Positions 8,871 to 18,565 of a DNA stretch of 55,839 nt are shown here, piece after piece. Made by a program: the position numbers and the translations under genes. Under the pieces are notes generated by a model. The model saw only the letters and a program-made list of their open reading frames with translations. It searched no databases and was not told the DNA's origin. Location: positions 1 to 55,839 of the forward strand of contig NZ_VORR01000027.1 in assembly GCF_007997085.1 (NCBI RefSeq). The letters are read 5' to 3'. This stretch comes from Polaribacter sp. IC066. GTDB lineage: Bacteria; Bacteroidota; Bacteroidia; Flavobacteriales; Flavobacteriaceae. Each line of letters begins with the position of its first letter. Positions within the stretch are counted from its first letter, which is position 1.

Positions 8871-9130
8871 AGATTTTGTAAATTGTGAAAATGCCTTCCT
8901 GACGTTGTTTTGTGACAATGAAATCTTGTCCATCAAAAACCCCCTAAAGCTCTATGTTTTTGATTTCCGCGAAAATAATAGATGCCAGCAGATAATGGTT
9001 TGCGTTTTTTAAAATTAACAGAAGAAAATTGTTCTTGTTTTAAAAGCAACTTTGCTTTTATGTATTGAGAAAGAATGTTCCTTTTATTTAGATATTTAAT
9101 GATCGTATTATCTAGTTCAAATACATCGAT
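8869..9130 (-). pseudogene. RelE/ParE-like toxin remnant, frameshifted and startless
   Basis: Reading the minus strand from 9130, one frame encodes IDVFELDNTIIKYLNKRN, then FKKRKPLSAGIYYFRG and KHRALGGF, then a TGA. Removing one G from the run of five G near 8940 restores a frame that continues VFDGQDFIVTKQRQEG to IYKI and TAA at 8869. The pattern K-x-R-K-P...YYFR....RALG.....F-I-V-T-K is that of small RelE/ParE-superfamily mRNA-interferase toxins. No ATG is available: the frame begins after a TAA that overlaps the end of the upstream ORF. One frameshift plus no start argues for a dead gene. A sequencing error could explain the frameshift but not the missing start. Confidence 0.5.
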
Positions 9131-9132
9131 TT

Positions 9133-9363
9133 TTAGATGTTAAGCATTTTATATTTTTCAGTTTTTAAAGCTGTATCTATGCGCTTTTTTTGTATTGAAG
9201 TAAGTTTATTTTTATCGACAGCATGTAAAATACCATAACCTTCTTTTGTCAAAAGATAGTCAATCAATTCATCTAAATTTAAAAAGTTAGTTTTTTTAGG
9301 TTCTCTTCGTTTTCTATTTTGATTGTCGTCATAATCAATTGTTTTATGAATCAAATATAGCAA
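9133..9363 (-). CDS. Hypothetical 76-aa protein downstream of ribF
   Basis: A frame of 76 codons starting with TTG three bases after the ribF stop. No in-frame ATG exists near the N-terminus. The product is small, charged and soluble-looking: NRKRREPKKTNFLNLDELID then LTKEGYGILHAVDKNKLTSI and QKKRIDTALKTEKYKMLNI. I do not recognise a family. Position directly before the RelE-like remnant could make it the antitoxin of a pair, but it has no recognisable DNA-binding motif, so this is only a guess. An exact TATATTTG box lies inside its 5' end (9352-9359), which makes the true start doubtful. Confidence 0.5.
   Translation of the reverse strand: MLYLIHKTIDYDDNQNRKRREPKKTNFLNLDELIDYLLTKEGYGILHAVDKNKLTSIQKKRIDTALKTEKYKMLNI
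9352..9359 (-). promoter_or_regulatory. -7 box within the 5' end of the 76-aa ORF
   Basis: TATATTTG on the minus strand, an exact TAnnTTTG match, just inside the TTG start of the ORF at 9363. If used, it would give this ORF a transcript independent of ribF and a start downstream of that TTG, where only ATT or other rare codons are in frame. Confidence 0.3.
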
Positions 9364-9366
9364 AAA

Positions 9367-10302
9367 TTAATCTAAATTTTTAGCAATGTAATCTCTAGCA
9401 ATTTCCTCATCTTTTTTAAGCTGATGCACCAAGGAATCGATCGAATCGAATTTATGTTCGTCACGTAAAAAGTACATAAGTTCAACGGTCAAATTCTTAT
9501 TGTATAGATCTTGATTAAAATCAAAGAAATGAACTTCTATCGTTTGGTAGTTTCCGTCTACAGTTGGTCTGCTTCCAATGTTCATCATCCCAAAAATTAT
9601 TTTTTTATCAATTGCAGATTTTACAACATAAACGCCCGTTTTAGGAATTAGTTTGTAGGTTTCTTTAATATCAATATTTGCTGTTGGGTAGCCAATTTTA
9701 CCACCTAATTTTTTGCCATTTACTACTGTACCATTCAGCATAAAATTATATCCTAAATAGTTGTTGGCGGTTTTAAGGTTGCCGGCATGCAAAGCACGTC
9801 TAACTTTTGTAGAACTTATAGAAACACTATCGATGTCTTGTGCAGGAATTTCTTCAACGTTAAAACTATATACGTGGCTATACTCTGTGAGTTGTGTAAT
9901 ATTTCCTTCTCTATTTTTGCCAAAATGATGATCATAGCCAATAATCAATTTGGATATATTTAATTGATTTACCAAAATATCTCTCACAAATTCTAGTGCA
10001 GACATTCTAGAGAACTCCTTACTAAAAGGATGTATAATTAAATAATCTAACCCTGTTTTTTCTAATAAAGCAGCGCGTTCATCAATAGTATTAATCAATT
10101 CTAAAGAATTATCTTTTTGAAGTACCATTCTAGGATGCGGAAAGAAAGTAAGTACTACCGATTTTTTGTTTGCTTTTTTAGCTTCAGAAACTAACTTTTC
10201 TATAATTTGTTGATGCCCGTAATGAACGCCATCAAAAGTACCTATGGTTACAAACGTTTGCTCTGAAGAAGAAAAATTAGAAGTATTTTTTATTATTTCC
10301 AA
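9367..10302 (-). CDS. ribF: Bifunctional riboflavin kinase / FAD synthetase
   Basis: A 311-residue enzyme that phosphorylates riboflavin to FMN and adenylylates FMN to FAD in the cytoplasm. The N-terminal nucleotidyltransferase domain has TIGTFDGVHYGHQQII (about 20-35, the GxFDGVHxGH ATP-binding motif) and the SISSTKVRRAL segment (about 163-173). The C-terminal riboflavin-kinase barrel has GTVVNGKKLGGKIGYPTANI (about 190-210) with the PTAN motif. The length is normal. FAD made here supplies SdhA further along the window. A TACATTTG box lies 20 bases upstream of the start. Confidence 0.96.
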   Translation of the reverse strand: MEIIKNTSNFSSSEQTFVTIGTFDGVHYGHQQIIEKLVSEAKKANKKSVVLTFFPHPRMVLQKDNSLELINTIDERAALLEKTGLDYLIIHPFSKEFSRMSALEFVRDILVNQLNISKLIIGYDHHFGKNREGNITQLTEYSHVYSFNVEEIPAQDIDSVSISSTKVRRALHAGNLKTANNYLGYNFMLNGTVVNGKKLGGKIGYPTANIDIKETYKLIPKTGVYVVKSAIDKKIIFGMMNIGSRPTVDGNYQTIEVHFFDFNQDLYNKNLTVELMYFLRDEHKFDSIDSLVHQLKKDEEIARDYIAKNLD

Positions 10303-10322
10303 AAAAAATAAATTTTAAAGTA

Positions 10323-10330
10323 CAAATGTA
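10323..10330 (-). promoter_or_regulatory. -7 box upstream of ribF
   Basis: TACATTTG on the minus strand matches TAnnTTTG exactly and ends 20 bases before the ribF start. The remaining gap to 10536 shows nothing else I can name. Confidence 0.45.
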
Positions 10331-10536
10331 CAATTTGTTCGTTTTAAATTATATTTAAAAGTGCTGTAAATTTAAGTAAGAAATGTCACGGATAAATCAA
10401 AAAAAGATACTGTGTGCATCAAAAAAGAGAATTAATTTAAAAGCAAAGTGGAAAAATAAAAATGATACCAAAAAATAAAATCAGTTAAAACCACTTTAAA
10501 TACTAGAAATTATGTAATATGTAAAAAACTTTTTAG

Positions 10537-12897
10537 ATGAAAAAAACGATACTTTATATACTTTTAATAGTAGCACTATTTATTACAGGTGCTGTTTGGT
10601 ATGCAGCCAATAGCAATAACTACAAAAGAGAGGGGAGTTTTAAAATTTCTAAAAACAAGTTTCCAATTCAGATTCATAGAGATGAAAACGGAATTGCTTA
10701 CGTAATTGCAGAAAATAAAGAAGACGTCATTAGAGGTCAAGCTTTTGTATTAGCGCAAGATCGTCTTTTTCAAATTGAATTTTACAGGGCTATTATAAAA
10801 GGAGAAGCTGCAAGTTTGCTTGGCAATTCTATGTTGCAATCTGATATTAAAATGCAGGTGCTTAATTTGGTTGGCAATGCTAAAAAAAGTTACCCATATT
10901 TAGATAAAGAAACAAAAGAAATGCTGACTTGGTATTGCGAAGGTTTTAATGAATATTTAAAAGTAGGTAAAGACGAATTCCCGATTGAATTAAGTCTATT
11001 AGGCATAAAACCAAAACCTTTAACACCAGAAGAAATTGTTTCGATTACGCATTTTATAGGGCTATTTCACAGTCAGAATTTAGAGGATGAGGTGTTAAGT
11101 TTAAATCTTGCTGCTAGCACAGATAAAGCCCTAGAACTTTTACCTCTTTCTATTAATTTAGATAGAACTAAAAAATTAAGTTTTACTACAGATTCCGTTT
11201 CAATGGGTTCTTTAAATAGGAACGACAATAGTTTTAAAGCTTTACCAACGCCTTTTTTATCGTATCCAAAATTAGGATCTAACAATTGGGCAATTTCAGG
11301 AAAAAAATCAAAATCAGGAAAACCTATTTTATCAAATGATCCTCACGTAGATGCTAGGATGCTTCCTGGTACTTTTTATCCTATTGGTTTAATGTGTCCA
11401 GAATTTAAAGCAGTAGGTATTGCAACACCAGGAATACCAGGATTACTATCTGGCCGAAATGAATTTGTTTCTTTTGGTGTTACAAATGCGTATGGCGATA
11501 GTCAAGACTTATTTATTGAGGAAACTGAAGGCAAATTTTATAGGTATAAAGATAAAAAAACACCTTTTGAAAAACGTAAAATAATCATTAAAGTAAAAGA
11601 TAGTTTAGATGTTGCGTTAGAAATTAGAGCAACAAAAAACGGTCCAGTCATTTCAGATTTTGCGGTGTTTAATATTTTAACAGATGATGTGGTAAGTTTA
11701 AGATGGTCTTTAGCAGAAACTAAAAGTAATTCTATTGGTTTTGATCGCTTGTTAGAAACCAAAAATGTAGCAGAATTTAGAGACGGATTAAAAGGAATGG
11801 ACAATATGTTTTTTAATTATGCCATAGCAGATGTTCATGGCAGTATTGCACATCAATCTACAGGTTTGGTTCCGATAAGAAAAAATAATGGTGGTGAAGT
11901 GCCAACAAAAGGAAACGAAGACGATACTTGGTTAGGCTTTATTCCTAAAGAGGAATTACCAAATATGGTAAACCCAGAAAGAGGATGGATTGGGACAGCA
12001 AATCACGATACGCGCCCAGATGAGTATCCGTATTATTATTCAAATCATTTTTCGCCGTACTATCGATACCAAAGAATCACAGAAATATTATCAGAAAACA
12101 AAAAATTTGCAGCAGACGATTTATGGACTATGATTTTTGATGTGAAAAATATGCAAGCCGAATTGTTTACACCAGTATTTATAGCTGCTTTGGCAGAAAA
12201 GGAAGAAACAAAAGAGTTGGCAACTATTTTAGCAGCATGGACGTATCAAGAAGATATTAATTCAATAGGTGCTTCTGTTTATAACGTGTTATACAACGAA
12301 CTATTATATCTGGTAATGAATGACGAGCTGCCAGACGATATAGAAGACATGTACTGGGAAAATGTGTATTATTGGAATCAGAAAGTAGATGGTTTTATTG
12401 CATCAGAGAATAATTTTATTGATAATATAAACACTCCTGAAAAAGAAACGCTTAAAGATTTGATTGTAGAAGCAGGTATTAAAACACAACAACTTTTAAC
12501 AGAAAGGTTAGGTGACAATCAAGAAAATTGGACTTGGGGTAAAATTCATACAGTTCGTTTTTTTAGTCCTTTGCGTAAAGAAGGATTTGGAAGTGATTTG
12601 TTGGGGGCAGAGGTGTTTGCGAAAGCAGGTTCTAACCAAACGTTGAACAGAGGCGGATTTATAAAAAACAGAGAACGAGAATTTGATACGAGTTGGTTTA
12701 GCTCTTTTAGAATGGTAGCAGACATGAATGATGATGAAAAAATGATAGGTATTTTGTCTGGAGGCAGTGCTGCAAGAATTTTTCATCCCTATTACAAATC
12801 GCAATTAGAAAAATGGAAAACAGGCGAGTGGATTCCGTATTGGATTTCTAAAGAAAAGGTTTTAGAGCATTCAGAATATGAACTGATTTTAGAATAA
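10537..12897 (+). CDS. Penicillin acylase family protein (Ntn hydrolase)
   Basis: A 786-residue periplasmic or membrane-anchored Ntn hydrolase. An N-terminal hydrophobic segment (KKTILYILLIVALFITGAVW) is followed by the alpha-chain region with RDENGIAYVIAENKEDV (about 45-62) and GQAFVLAQDRLFQIEFYRA. The family autoprocesses before a serine that becomes the N-terminal nucleophile; here it is Ser248 in LGSNNWAISGK, followed by the conserved SNDPH. Later conserved pieces include GTANHDTRP and GGSAARI near the C-terminus. The families cleave amide bonds of penicillins, acyl-homoserine lactones or other acylated amines; the substrate cannot be told. It is monocistronic, 155 bases before the TonB receptor. 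Confidence 0.93.
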   Translation: MKKTILYILLIVALFITGAVWYAANSNNYKREGSFKISKNKFPIQIHRDENGIAYVIAENKEDVIRGQAFVLAQDRLFQIEFYRAIIKGEAASLLGNSMLQSDIKMQVLNLVGNAKKSYPYLDKETKEMLTWYCEGFNEYLKVGKDEFPIELSLLGIKPKPLTPEEIVSITHFIGLFHSQNLEDEVLSLNLAASTDKALELLPLSINLDRTKKLSFTTDSVSMGSLNRNDNSFKALPTPFLSYPKLGSNNWAISGKKSKSGKPILSNDPHVDARMLPGTFYPIGLMCPEFKAVGIATPGIPGLLSGRNEFVSFGVTNAYGDSQDLFIEETEGKFYRYKDKKTPFEKRKIIIKVKDSLDVALEIRATKNGPVISDFAVFNILTDDVVSLRWSLAETKSNSIGFDRLLETKNVAEFRDGLKGMDNMFFNYAIADVHGSIAHQSTGLVPIRKNNGGEVPTKGNEDDTWLGFIPKEELPNMVNPERGWIGTANHDTRPDEYPYYYSNHFSPYYRYQRITEILSENKKFAADDLWTMIFDVKNMQAELFTPVFIAALAEKEETKELATILAAWTYQEDINSIGASVYNVLYNELLYLVMNDELPDDIEDMYWENVYYWNQKVDGFIASENNFIDNINTPEKETLKDLIVEAGIKTQQLLTERLGDNQENWTWGKIHTVRFFSPLRKEGFGSDLLGAEVFAKAGSNQTLNRGGFIKNREREFDTSWFSSFRMVADMNDDEKMIGILSGGSAARIFHPYYKSQLEKWKTGEWIPYWISKEKVLEHSEYELILE

Positions 12898-13052
12898 AAG
12901 ACAAAAATTAGATCATTTTAAGGATTATTTATCAATTGTAGGAATCGCGAAAAAATGGTCTTAAAATGTTAAAAAAGAAAAAAAAGTTGTTAAATAATTC
13001 ATAAATCAAAATTTTTTGTATTTTGCATATAGTTTAACAAACAATTCAAATT

Positions 13053-15707
13053 ATGATAAAACAATTATTATTAGTTGCATTTATAGCTTTTGGTGGTACA
13101 ACAATGGTGGCACAAACCACAATTACCGGTACAGTTAAAGATGCAAAAACAGGAGAAACACTTCCTGGCGCCAATATTAAAGTTTCTAGAAAAGCTGTGG
13201 GTACAACAACAGATTTTGATGGGATTTTTGTTTTAGAGGTTACAGATACCCCTCCATTTACGCTAGAGGTTTCTATGCTAGGGTTTAAAATGGAAGAGGT
13301 TCAAATTACAAAGAATAATCAAAAAGTTGACGTTCTTTTAACAGAAAACGAAACTTCTTTAGATGAAATCGTGGTTTCTGCTTCTAGAACACCAGAACGT
13401 ATTATGGAATCTCCAGTAACCATTGAAAGAATGGATGCTAGAGCCATAAAAAATACATCGGCACCCTCTTTTTATGACGGATTAGAAAATTTAAAAGGAG
13501 TAGATGTAAATACGAATAGTTTAACTTTTAAATCTGTAAATACAAGAGGTTTTGCTTCTTTTGGGAATACTCGTTTTATGCAATTAGTAGATGGGATGGA
13601 CAATTCATCACCAGCATTAAACTTTGCAATTGGTAATTTATTAGGGATGTCTGATTTAGATGTAAACACAGTTGAGCTTTTACCAGGTGCTTCTTCTGCA
13701 TTGTACGGGGCAAATGCTTTTAATGGTATTCTGTTTATGAATAGTAAGAATCCTTTTGATTATCAAGGGATTAGCGTTTCTTTAAAGGGGGGTATTACAA
13801 GTCAAGCAGCTGCTGGGAACAATGAATTTACTGATTTTCAAGTTAGAATGGCACATGCTTTTTCTAATAAGCTTGCGGTAAAAGCAACGCTTGCTGTTTT
13901 AGAAGGCGAAGATTGGCATGCAACAGATTATAGAAATACAAATAATGTTTTTGGTAGGGGTTCTGAATTGTCTTCGGGAACTAGAGAATCTGATAATGCT
14001 TATAATGGTGTTAATGTATTTGGAGATGAGGTTGCAGTTGATTTAGGCGGAGCAATCGGTAGAGTAAGTAGAACCGGTTATAATGAAAATGACTTAATGG
14101 ATTATGGCGTAAAAAGCGTTAAATTTGGTGGCTCTTTAAATTACCGCCCTTTTGGAGATGACCGTTTAGAGTTTATTTGGAATTCTAAAGTAGGTACAGG
14201 AACTACGCAATGGTTAGGAGGCCAGAAGTATGCTATTAAAAACTTTTTATTACAACAACATAAATTAGAGGTTAAAGGGAAAAACTTTTTTGTAAGAGGA
14301 TATATGACCTCTGAAAATGCTGGTGATTCTTATAACACGTTGTTCGCAGGAATAAATATTAATAGAACTTGGAGTGGAGATGCAAATTGGTTTGGAGAAT
14401 ATGCAGGAGCGTACCTTACAACAGGCTCTCATGAATCTGCAAGAGCTTTTGCAGATAGAAATCGTTTAGTGCCAGGAACACCAGGTTTTCAAGAAGCTTT
14501 TGACACAATTACTTCAGACCCAAGTTTATTAACCGGCGCAAAGTTTAGAGATGAAACTAAATTATATCATGGAGATGCTAATTACAATTTTAGAGATGTT
14601 ATAGATTTCGCAGAAATACAAGTAGGTGGTTCTATGAGAAGATATTCTTTAAATTCTTTTGGAAATATTTTTACAGATGCAGATGGTCCTATCGATATAG
14701 ATGAATTTGGTATCTATACGCAAGCTCAAAAGAATTTTTTAGAAGACGATCGTTTAAAAGTTACAGCTTCTATTCGGTATGATAAAGCACAAAATTTTGA
14801 CGGTAATTTTTCTCCAAGAGTTTCATTTGCCTATGCTGCTGGTGAAGATAAGAATCAAAATTTTAGAGCTTCTTTTCAAACAGGTTTTAGAAATCCAACA
14901 ACGCAAGATCAATATATTGGTTTAGATGTAGGTCAAGCTATTTTAGTGGGTTCTGCACCCGATAATTTAGATAAAAGTGTAGAATATTTAGGTGCTGATG
15001 GATCTACTCAATCTGTAAGCATAAGAGACGCTTATGAAAATTCTTTTGTAGTTGGTAGTAATGGTACTATAGCAGCAGATATAGATTTGGTATCACCAGA
15101 AAAAGTGACTGCTTATGAAGTAGGATATCGTGGTATAGTTCCAACAGGTGGTTCTAGAATTATAGTAGATTTAAGTGTGTACTTTAACCAATACGAAGAC
15201 TTTATAGCAAACAGAGATGTGCAAACACGTGGTACAGATAATGTACTTAAAAATGTTCGAGTATACACAAATACAAATGAAGATATTAGCTCTTACGGAG
15301 CCTCAATCGGTTTAAATACAAAAATATTTAAAGGGTTTGATTTAGGTTTAAATTATACCTACGCTAAATTTGAGTTTGATCAAGCTGCTGATCCAAGTTT
15401 TGAAGCTGGTTTTAACACACCAGAGCACAAATTGAAATTACAATTTGGTAAAACAGATTTATTTAAAAACTTTGGTTTCAATTTTAATGCAAGATGGCAA
15501 GATGAATTTAGATGGGAATCTACATTTGTAGATGGGAATATAGAAGAGAGAATTGTATTAGATGCACAAATTAACTACAGTGTACCTAGCCTTAAATCTA
15601 TCTTTAAATTAGGGGGCGCAAACTTAACAGGGCAAGAATATTTAAGTGCTCCAGGTGTGGGTGCAATAGGTTCTCAATACTATCTTTCTTGGACAATAAA
15701 TAACTAA
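13053..15707 (+). CDS. TonB-dependent receptor with carboxypeptidase-like N-domain
   Basis: An 884-residue outer-membrane transporter of the SusC/CirA type. After a signal peptide (MIKQLLLVAFIAFGGTTMVAQ) comes a carboxypeptidase-regulatory-like domain (about 22-105, GTVKDAKTGETLPGANIKV, TDFDGIF). The plug follows (SLDEIVVSASRTPERIMES then LPGASSALYGANAFNGILF, about 220), then the 22-strand barrel with many G-aromatic turns. The C-terminus ends YYLSWTINN, without the usual terminal Phe. It imports an unknown ligand using TonB energy. The SGNH lipoprotein gene follows after 19 bases, so the two form an uptake pair similar in layout to SusC/SusD. No protease or glycosidase that would hint at the ligand is adjacent. 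Confidence 0.93.
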   Translation: MIKQLLLVAFIAFGGTTMVAQTTITGTVKDAKTGETLPGANIKVSRKAVGTTTDFDGIFVLEVTDTPPFTLEVSMLGFKMEEVQITKNNQKVDVLLTENETSLDEIVVSASRTPERIMESPVTIERMDARAIKNTSAPSFYDGLENLKGVDVNTNSLTFKSVNTRGFASFGNTRFMQLVDGMDNSSPALNFAIGNLLGMSDLDVNTVELLPGASSALYGANAFNGILFMNSKNPFDYQGISVSLKGGITSQAAAGNNEFTDFQVRMAHAFSNKLAVKATLAVLEGEDWHATDYRNTNNVFGRGSELSSGTRESDNAYNGVNVFGDEVAVDLGGAIGRVSRTGYNENDLMDYGVKSVKFGGSLNYRPFGDDRLEFIWNSKVGTGTTQWLGGQKYAIKNFLLQQHKLEVKGKNFFVRGYMTSENAGDSYNTLFAGININRTWSGDANWFGEYAGAYLTTGSHESARAFADRNRLVPGTPGFQEAFDTITSDPSLLTGAKFRDETKLYHGDANYNFRDVIDFAEIQVGGSMRRYSLNSFGNIFTDADGPIDIDEFGIYTQAQKNFLEDDRLKVTASIRYDKAQNFDGNFSPRVSFAYAAGEDKNQNFRASFQTGFRNPTTQDQYIGLDVGQAILVGSAPDNLDKSVEYLGADGSTQSVSIRDAYENSFVVGSNGTIAADIDLVSPEKVTAYEVGYRGIVPTGGSRIIVDLSVYFNQYEDFIANRDVQTRGTDNVLKNVRVYTNTNEDISSYGASIGLNTKIFKGFDLGLNYTYAKFEFDQAADPSFEAGFNTPEHKLKLQFGKTDLFKNFGFNFNARWQDEFRWESTFVDGNIEERIVLDAQINYSVPSLKSIFKLGGANLTGQEYLSAPGVGAIGSQYYLSWTINN

Positions 15708-15726
15708 CAAATAAGTAAGACATTTT

Positions 15727-17256
15727 ATGAAAAATTATAAATATTTAGGTTTGTTTTTAATATCATTAGGCTTTGTTTCTTGTGATGTTGATAATGAATT
15801 AGAAGAAATTGTAGAAGAAACAGTAGTATATTCAGTAGCAAATTCTGGATCTGCAGATTTCTCTAAATTTGTGGCTATAGGAGCCTCTTTTTCTGGAGGA
15901 GTAGTAGACGGTACTGTCTTTTTAGCAGGACAACAAAATTCTTTTCCAAAAATGATGGCAAACCAAATGGTTGCTATGGGCGGCGGAGATTTTAATCAAC
16001 CTTTAGTAAATGATAATATTGGAGGTTTAACATTTGGAGGACAGGTAATTTCAGAGCCAAGGTTGTATTTTAATGGTGCAGGTCCTGTAAGATTAAATGC
16101 AACTCCAACAACAGAGGTAACTAGTAAGGTTTCTGGTTCTTTTAATAATTTTGGCATACCAGGAGCAAAAAGTTTTCATATGGTTGCTCCAGGTTATGGA
16201 AGCGTACCAGGTGTTATAGCGGGTACAGCAAATCCTTATTTTGCAAGAATGTCTAGTTCAGAAACAGCAACTGTTTTAGGAGATGCAATGGCGCAAGCAC
16301 CAACTTTTTTTAGCATTTCAGAAATTGGTGGTAATGACGTATTGTCTTTTGCTACTTCTGGCGGATCAGGAACGGTACAAACGACCAATGTGAATCCAGC
16401 AACTTATGGAAGCAATGATATTACATCGCCTGCAGTATTTGCAAGTGTAATGAATGGTATGGTTACCGCGTTAACTTCTACAGGTGCAAAAGGAGTTATT
16501 GTAACAGTTCCATCAATTGTAAATTTACCTTTCTTTACTACAGTGCCCCATAATCCAGTACCAATGGATGCTGCAACCGCAGGTGCTGTAAACGGAGGTT
16601 ATGCGGGTTATAATGGCGGAATGCAACAAGCTTTTGCCGCTTTAGCAGGTACAGGTTTATTTACACAAGAAGAGTTAGATAGAAGAACAATATCTTTTGC
16701 AGCTGGTCAAAATGCAGTTGTAATTATAGATGAAGATTTAACAGATTTAGGCGCTATTGATTCTGCTTTTGCTGCAATTCCAAAATTTAGACAAGCAACA
16801 CCAGACGATTTTTTATTGCTAACTAGCTCAGGCTTTATAGGAACAATTGTTGGCGGAAACCCACAATTAATCAACGGTGTTACGGTTCCTTTAGGAGATC
16901 AATGGGTATTAACGCCAGAAGAAAAAGCGGCTATTCAAACAGCAACAGATTCATATAATGCAAGTATCATAAGTATTGCAAGTGCAAATAATTTAGCAGT
17001 TGCAGATTTAAATGTTATTTTAAATGCTGCTGCGTCTACAGGTATACGATTTGATGCGTTTAATCTTACAACTAGTTTTGTATCTGGTGGTTTGGTGAGT
17101 TTAGATGGTATTCACTTAACCACAAGAGGTTATGGTTTAATGGCTAATAAAATTTTAGAAGCAATTGATAACCAATATGGCTCTAACTTTGTAGCCTCTA
17201 ATAATGTTAATAAAGCAGCAGAGTTAGCGGTTGTTTATTCTCAATCTTTTAGATAG
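15727..17256 (+). CDS. SGNH/GDSL-type hydrolase lipoprotein
   Basis: A 509-residue outer-membrane lipoprotein, with a signal peptide ending LGFVSC (lipobox) and an acidic CDVDNELEEI stretch after the cysteine. The SGNH fold is indicated by block I FVAIGASFSGG (Ser54 as nucleophile; most relatives have GNSLTAG here), block III GGNDVL, and the final LDGIHLTTRGYGLMA with Asp460 and His463 completing the catalytic residues. The middle is Gly/Ala-rich. Proteins of this type regularly accompany a TonB receptor in Bacteroidetes and act as surface esterase or ligand-binding partner; which applies here is unknown. It is co-transcribed with the receptor and followed by a strong terminator at 17281. Confidence 0.85.
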   Translation: MKNYKYLGLFLISLGFVSCDVDNELEEIVEETVVYSVANSGSADFSKFVAIGASFSGGVVDGTVFLAGQQNSFPKMMANQMVAMGGGDFNQPLVNDNIGGLTFGGQVISEPRLYFNGAGPVRLNATPTTEVTSKVSGSFNNFGIPGAKSFHMVAPGYGSVPGVIAGTANPYFARMSSSETATVLGDAMAQAPTFFSISEIGGNDVLSFATSGGSGTVQTTNVNPATYGSNDITSPAVFASVMNGMVTALTSTGAKGVIVTVPSIVNLPFFTTVPHNPVPMDAATAGAVNGGYAGYNGGMQQAFAALAGTGLFTQEELDRRTISFAAGQNAVVIIDEDLTDLGAIDSAFAAIPKFRQATPDDFLLLTSSGFIGTIVGGNPQLINGVTVPLGDQWVLTPEEKAAIQTATDSYNASIISIASANNLAVADLNVILNAAASTGIRFDAFNLTTSFVSGGLVSLDGIHLTTRGYGLMANKILEAIDNQYGSNFVASNNVNKAAELAVVYSQSFR

Positions 17257-17280
17257 AATACGTTAGATTTATAAAATAAA

Positions 17281-17315
17281 AAAGGTTGAGAATTTAATTC
17301 TCAACCTTTTTTTTA
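17281..17315. terminator. Bidirectional terminator between the SGNH gene and sufS
   Basis: A 13-bp perfect stem, AAAGGTTGAGAAT paired with ATTCTCAACCTTT, with a three-base loop, an A-run before and a T-run after (to about 17315). It serves the convergent genes on both sides. Confidence 0.9.
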
Positions 17316-17332
17316 TGACCTACTTTTTTAGT

Positions 17333-18547
17333 TTAAATTAGCATGTTTTTTGCTCTTTTTATTCCTGCTACCAAAACATCTATTTCTTCTTTTGTATTGT
17401 AAAAAGAAAAAGAAGCTCTCACCGTTCCTGGTATTTTATAGAAATCCATAATAGGCTGTGCACAATGATGTCCTGTTCTAACAGCAATGCCTAGTTTATC
17501 TAAAATAGCACCCATATCATAGGGATGAATTCCATCAATATTAAAGGAAATGACAGCTGTTTTTTTTGCCGATGTTCCGTAAATTTTAAGACCCTCAATT
17601 TTTAAAAGCTCTTGCGTTCCGTATTGTAAAAGCTCGTCTTCGTAGGTTGCTATATTGTCAAAACCTACAGAGTTTATGTAATCTAAAGCAGCGCCAAAGG
17701 CAATTCCGCCACAAATATTTGGTGTTCCTGCTTCAAATTTATGAGGCAAACCTGCATAGGTTGTTTTTTTAAACGAGACGGTAGCAATCATTTCTCCGCC
17801 ACCTTGATATGGAGGTAATTTTTCTAGCCACTCTTGCTTTCCGTATAAAAAGCCAACGCCTGTTGGGCCACATAATTTATGTGCGGATGCAACATAAAAA
17901 TCGGCATTTAGTTTTTGAAGATCTGGTTTTATATGCGGAGTTGCTTGCGCACCATCAATTAAAACAGCAGCACCAATTTTATGAGCAGCTGCTATAATTT
18001 CTTCGATAGGATTCAACGTTCCTAAAGCATTAGAAACATGATTACAAAATACTAATTTTGTTTTTTCGTTTAAAAGCTCATGGTAGGTTTCCATATCTAA
18101 AGAACCTTCTTCGTTCATCGGAATTACTTTTAAAATTGCGCCTGTTTTTTCGCACAACATTTGCCAAGGTACAATATTTGAATGGTGTTCTAAAGCAGAA
18201 ACAATAAGCTCGTCTCCCTTATTTAAAAGCGATGTAAAGCCAGATGCAACAATATTTATACTATGTGTAGTTCCTGCTGTTAAAATGATTTCATACGCTT
18301 CTTTTGCGTTAAAATGATGTTGCACTTTAATACGGGCTTCTTCATATTTATCGGTAGCTTCTTGGCTTAAGGTATGCACTCCCCTATGAATATTTGAATT
18401 GTAATTACTGTAATAATCAACAATGGTATCGATAACAATTTGAGGCGTTTGTGAAGTAGCAGCATTATCAAAATAAACCAAAGGTTTCCCGTGAACCATT
18501 CTTTTTAGAATTGGGAAATCAGCACGAATTCTATCAACATTAATCAT
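17333..18547 (-). CDS. sufS: Cysteine desulfurase SufS
   Basis: A 404-residue PLP enzyme that takes sulfur from cysteine for the SUF iron-sulfur assembly system. Present are the start INVDRIRADFPILKR, the DNAATSQTP segment, the PLP lysine in SAHKLCGPTGVGFLYG (about 220-235), and the active-site cysteine in RTGHHCAQPIM (about 360), the group-II (SufS) form. The frame can be extended to 18568 with TTG, but that lies inside a TATCTTTG box (18566-18573). I take the ATG at 18547, which matches family starts; ATG 18556 is an alternative. It is set apart from sufABCD by a divergent serine hydrolase and a small membrane protein gene, and no sufE is next to it. Confidence 0.95.
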   Translation of the reverse strand: MINVDRIRADFPILKRMVHGKPLVYFDNAATSQTPQIVIDTIVDYYSNYNSNIHRGVHTLSQEATDKYEEARIKVQHHFNAKEAYEIILTAGTTHSINIVASGFTSLLNKGDELIVSALEHHSNIVPWQMLCEKTGAILKVIPMNEEGSLDMETYHELLNEKTKLVFCNHVSNALGTLNPIEEIIAAAHKIGAAVLIDGAQATPHIKPDLQKLNADFYVASAHKLCGPTGVGFLYGKQEWLEKLPPYQGGGEMIATVSFKKTTYAGLPHKFEAGTPNICGGIAFGAALDYINSVGFDNIATYEDELLQYGTQELLKIEGLKIYGTSAKKTAVISFNIDGIHPYDMGAILDKLGIAVRTGHHCAQPIMDFYKIPGTVRASFSFYNTKEEIDVLVAGIKRAKNMLI

Positions 18548-18565
18548 ACAAAACATATTTAAGTG

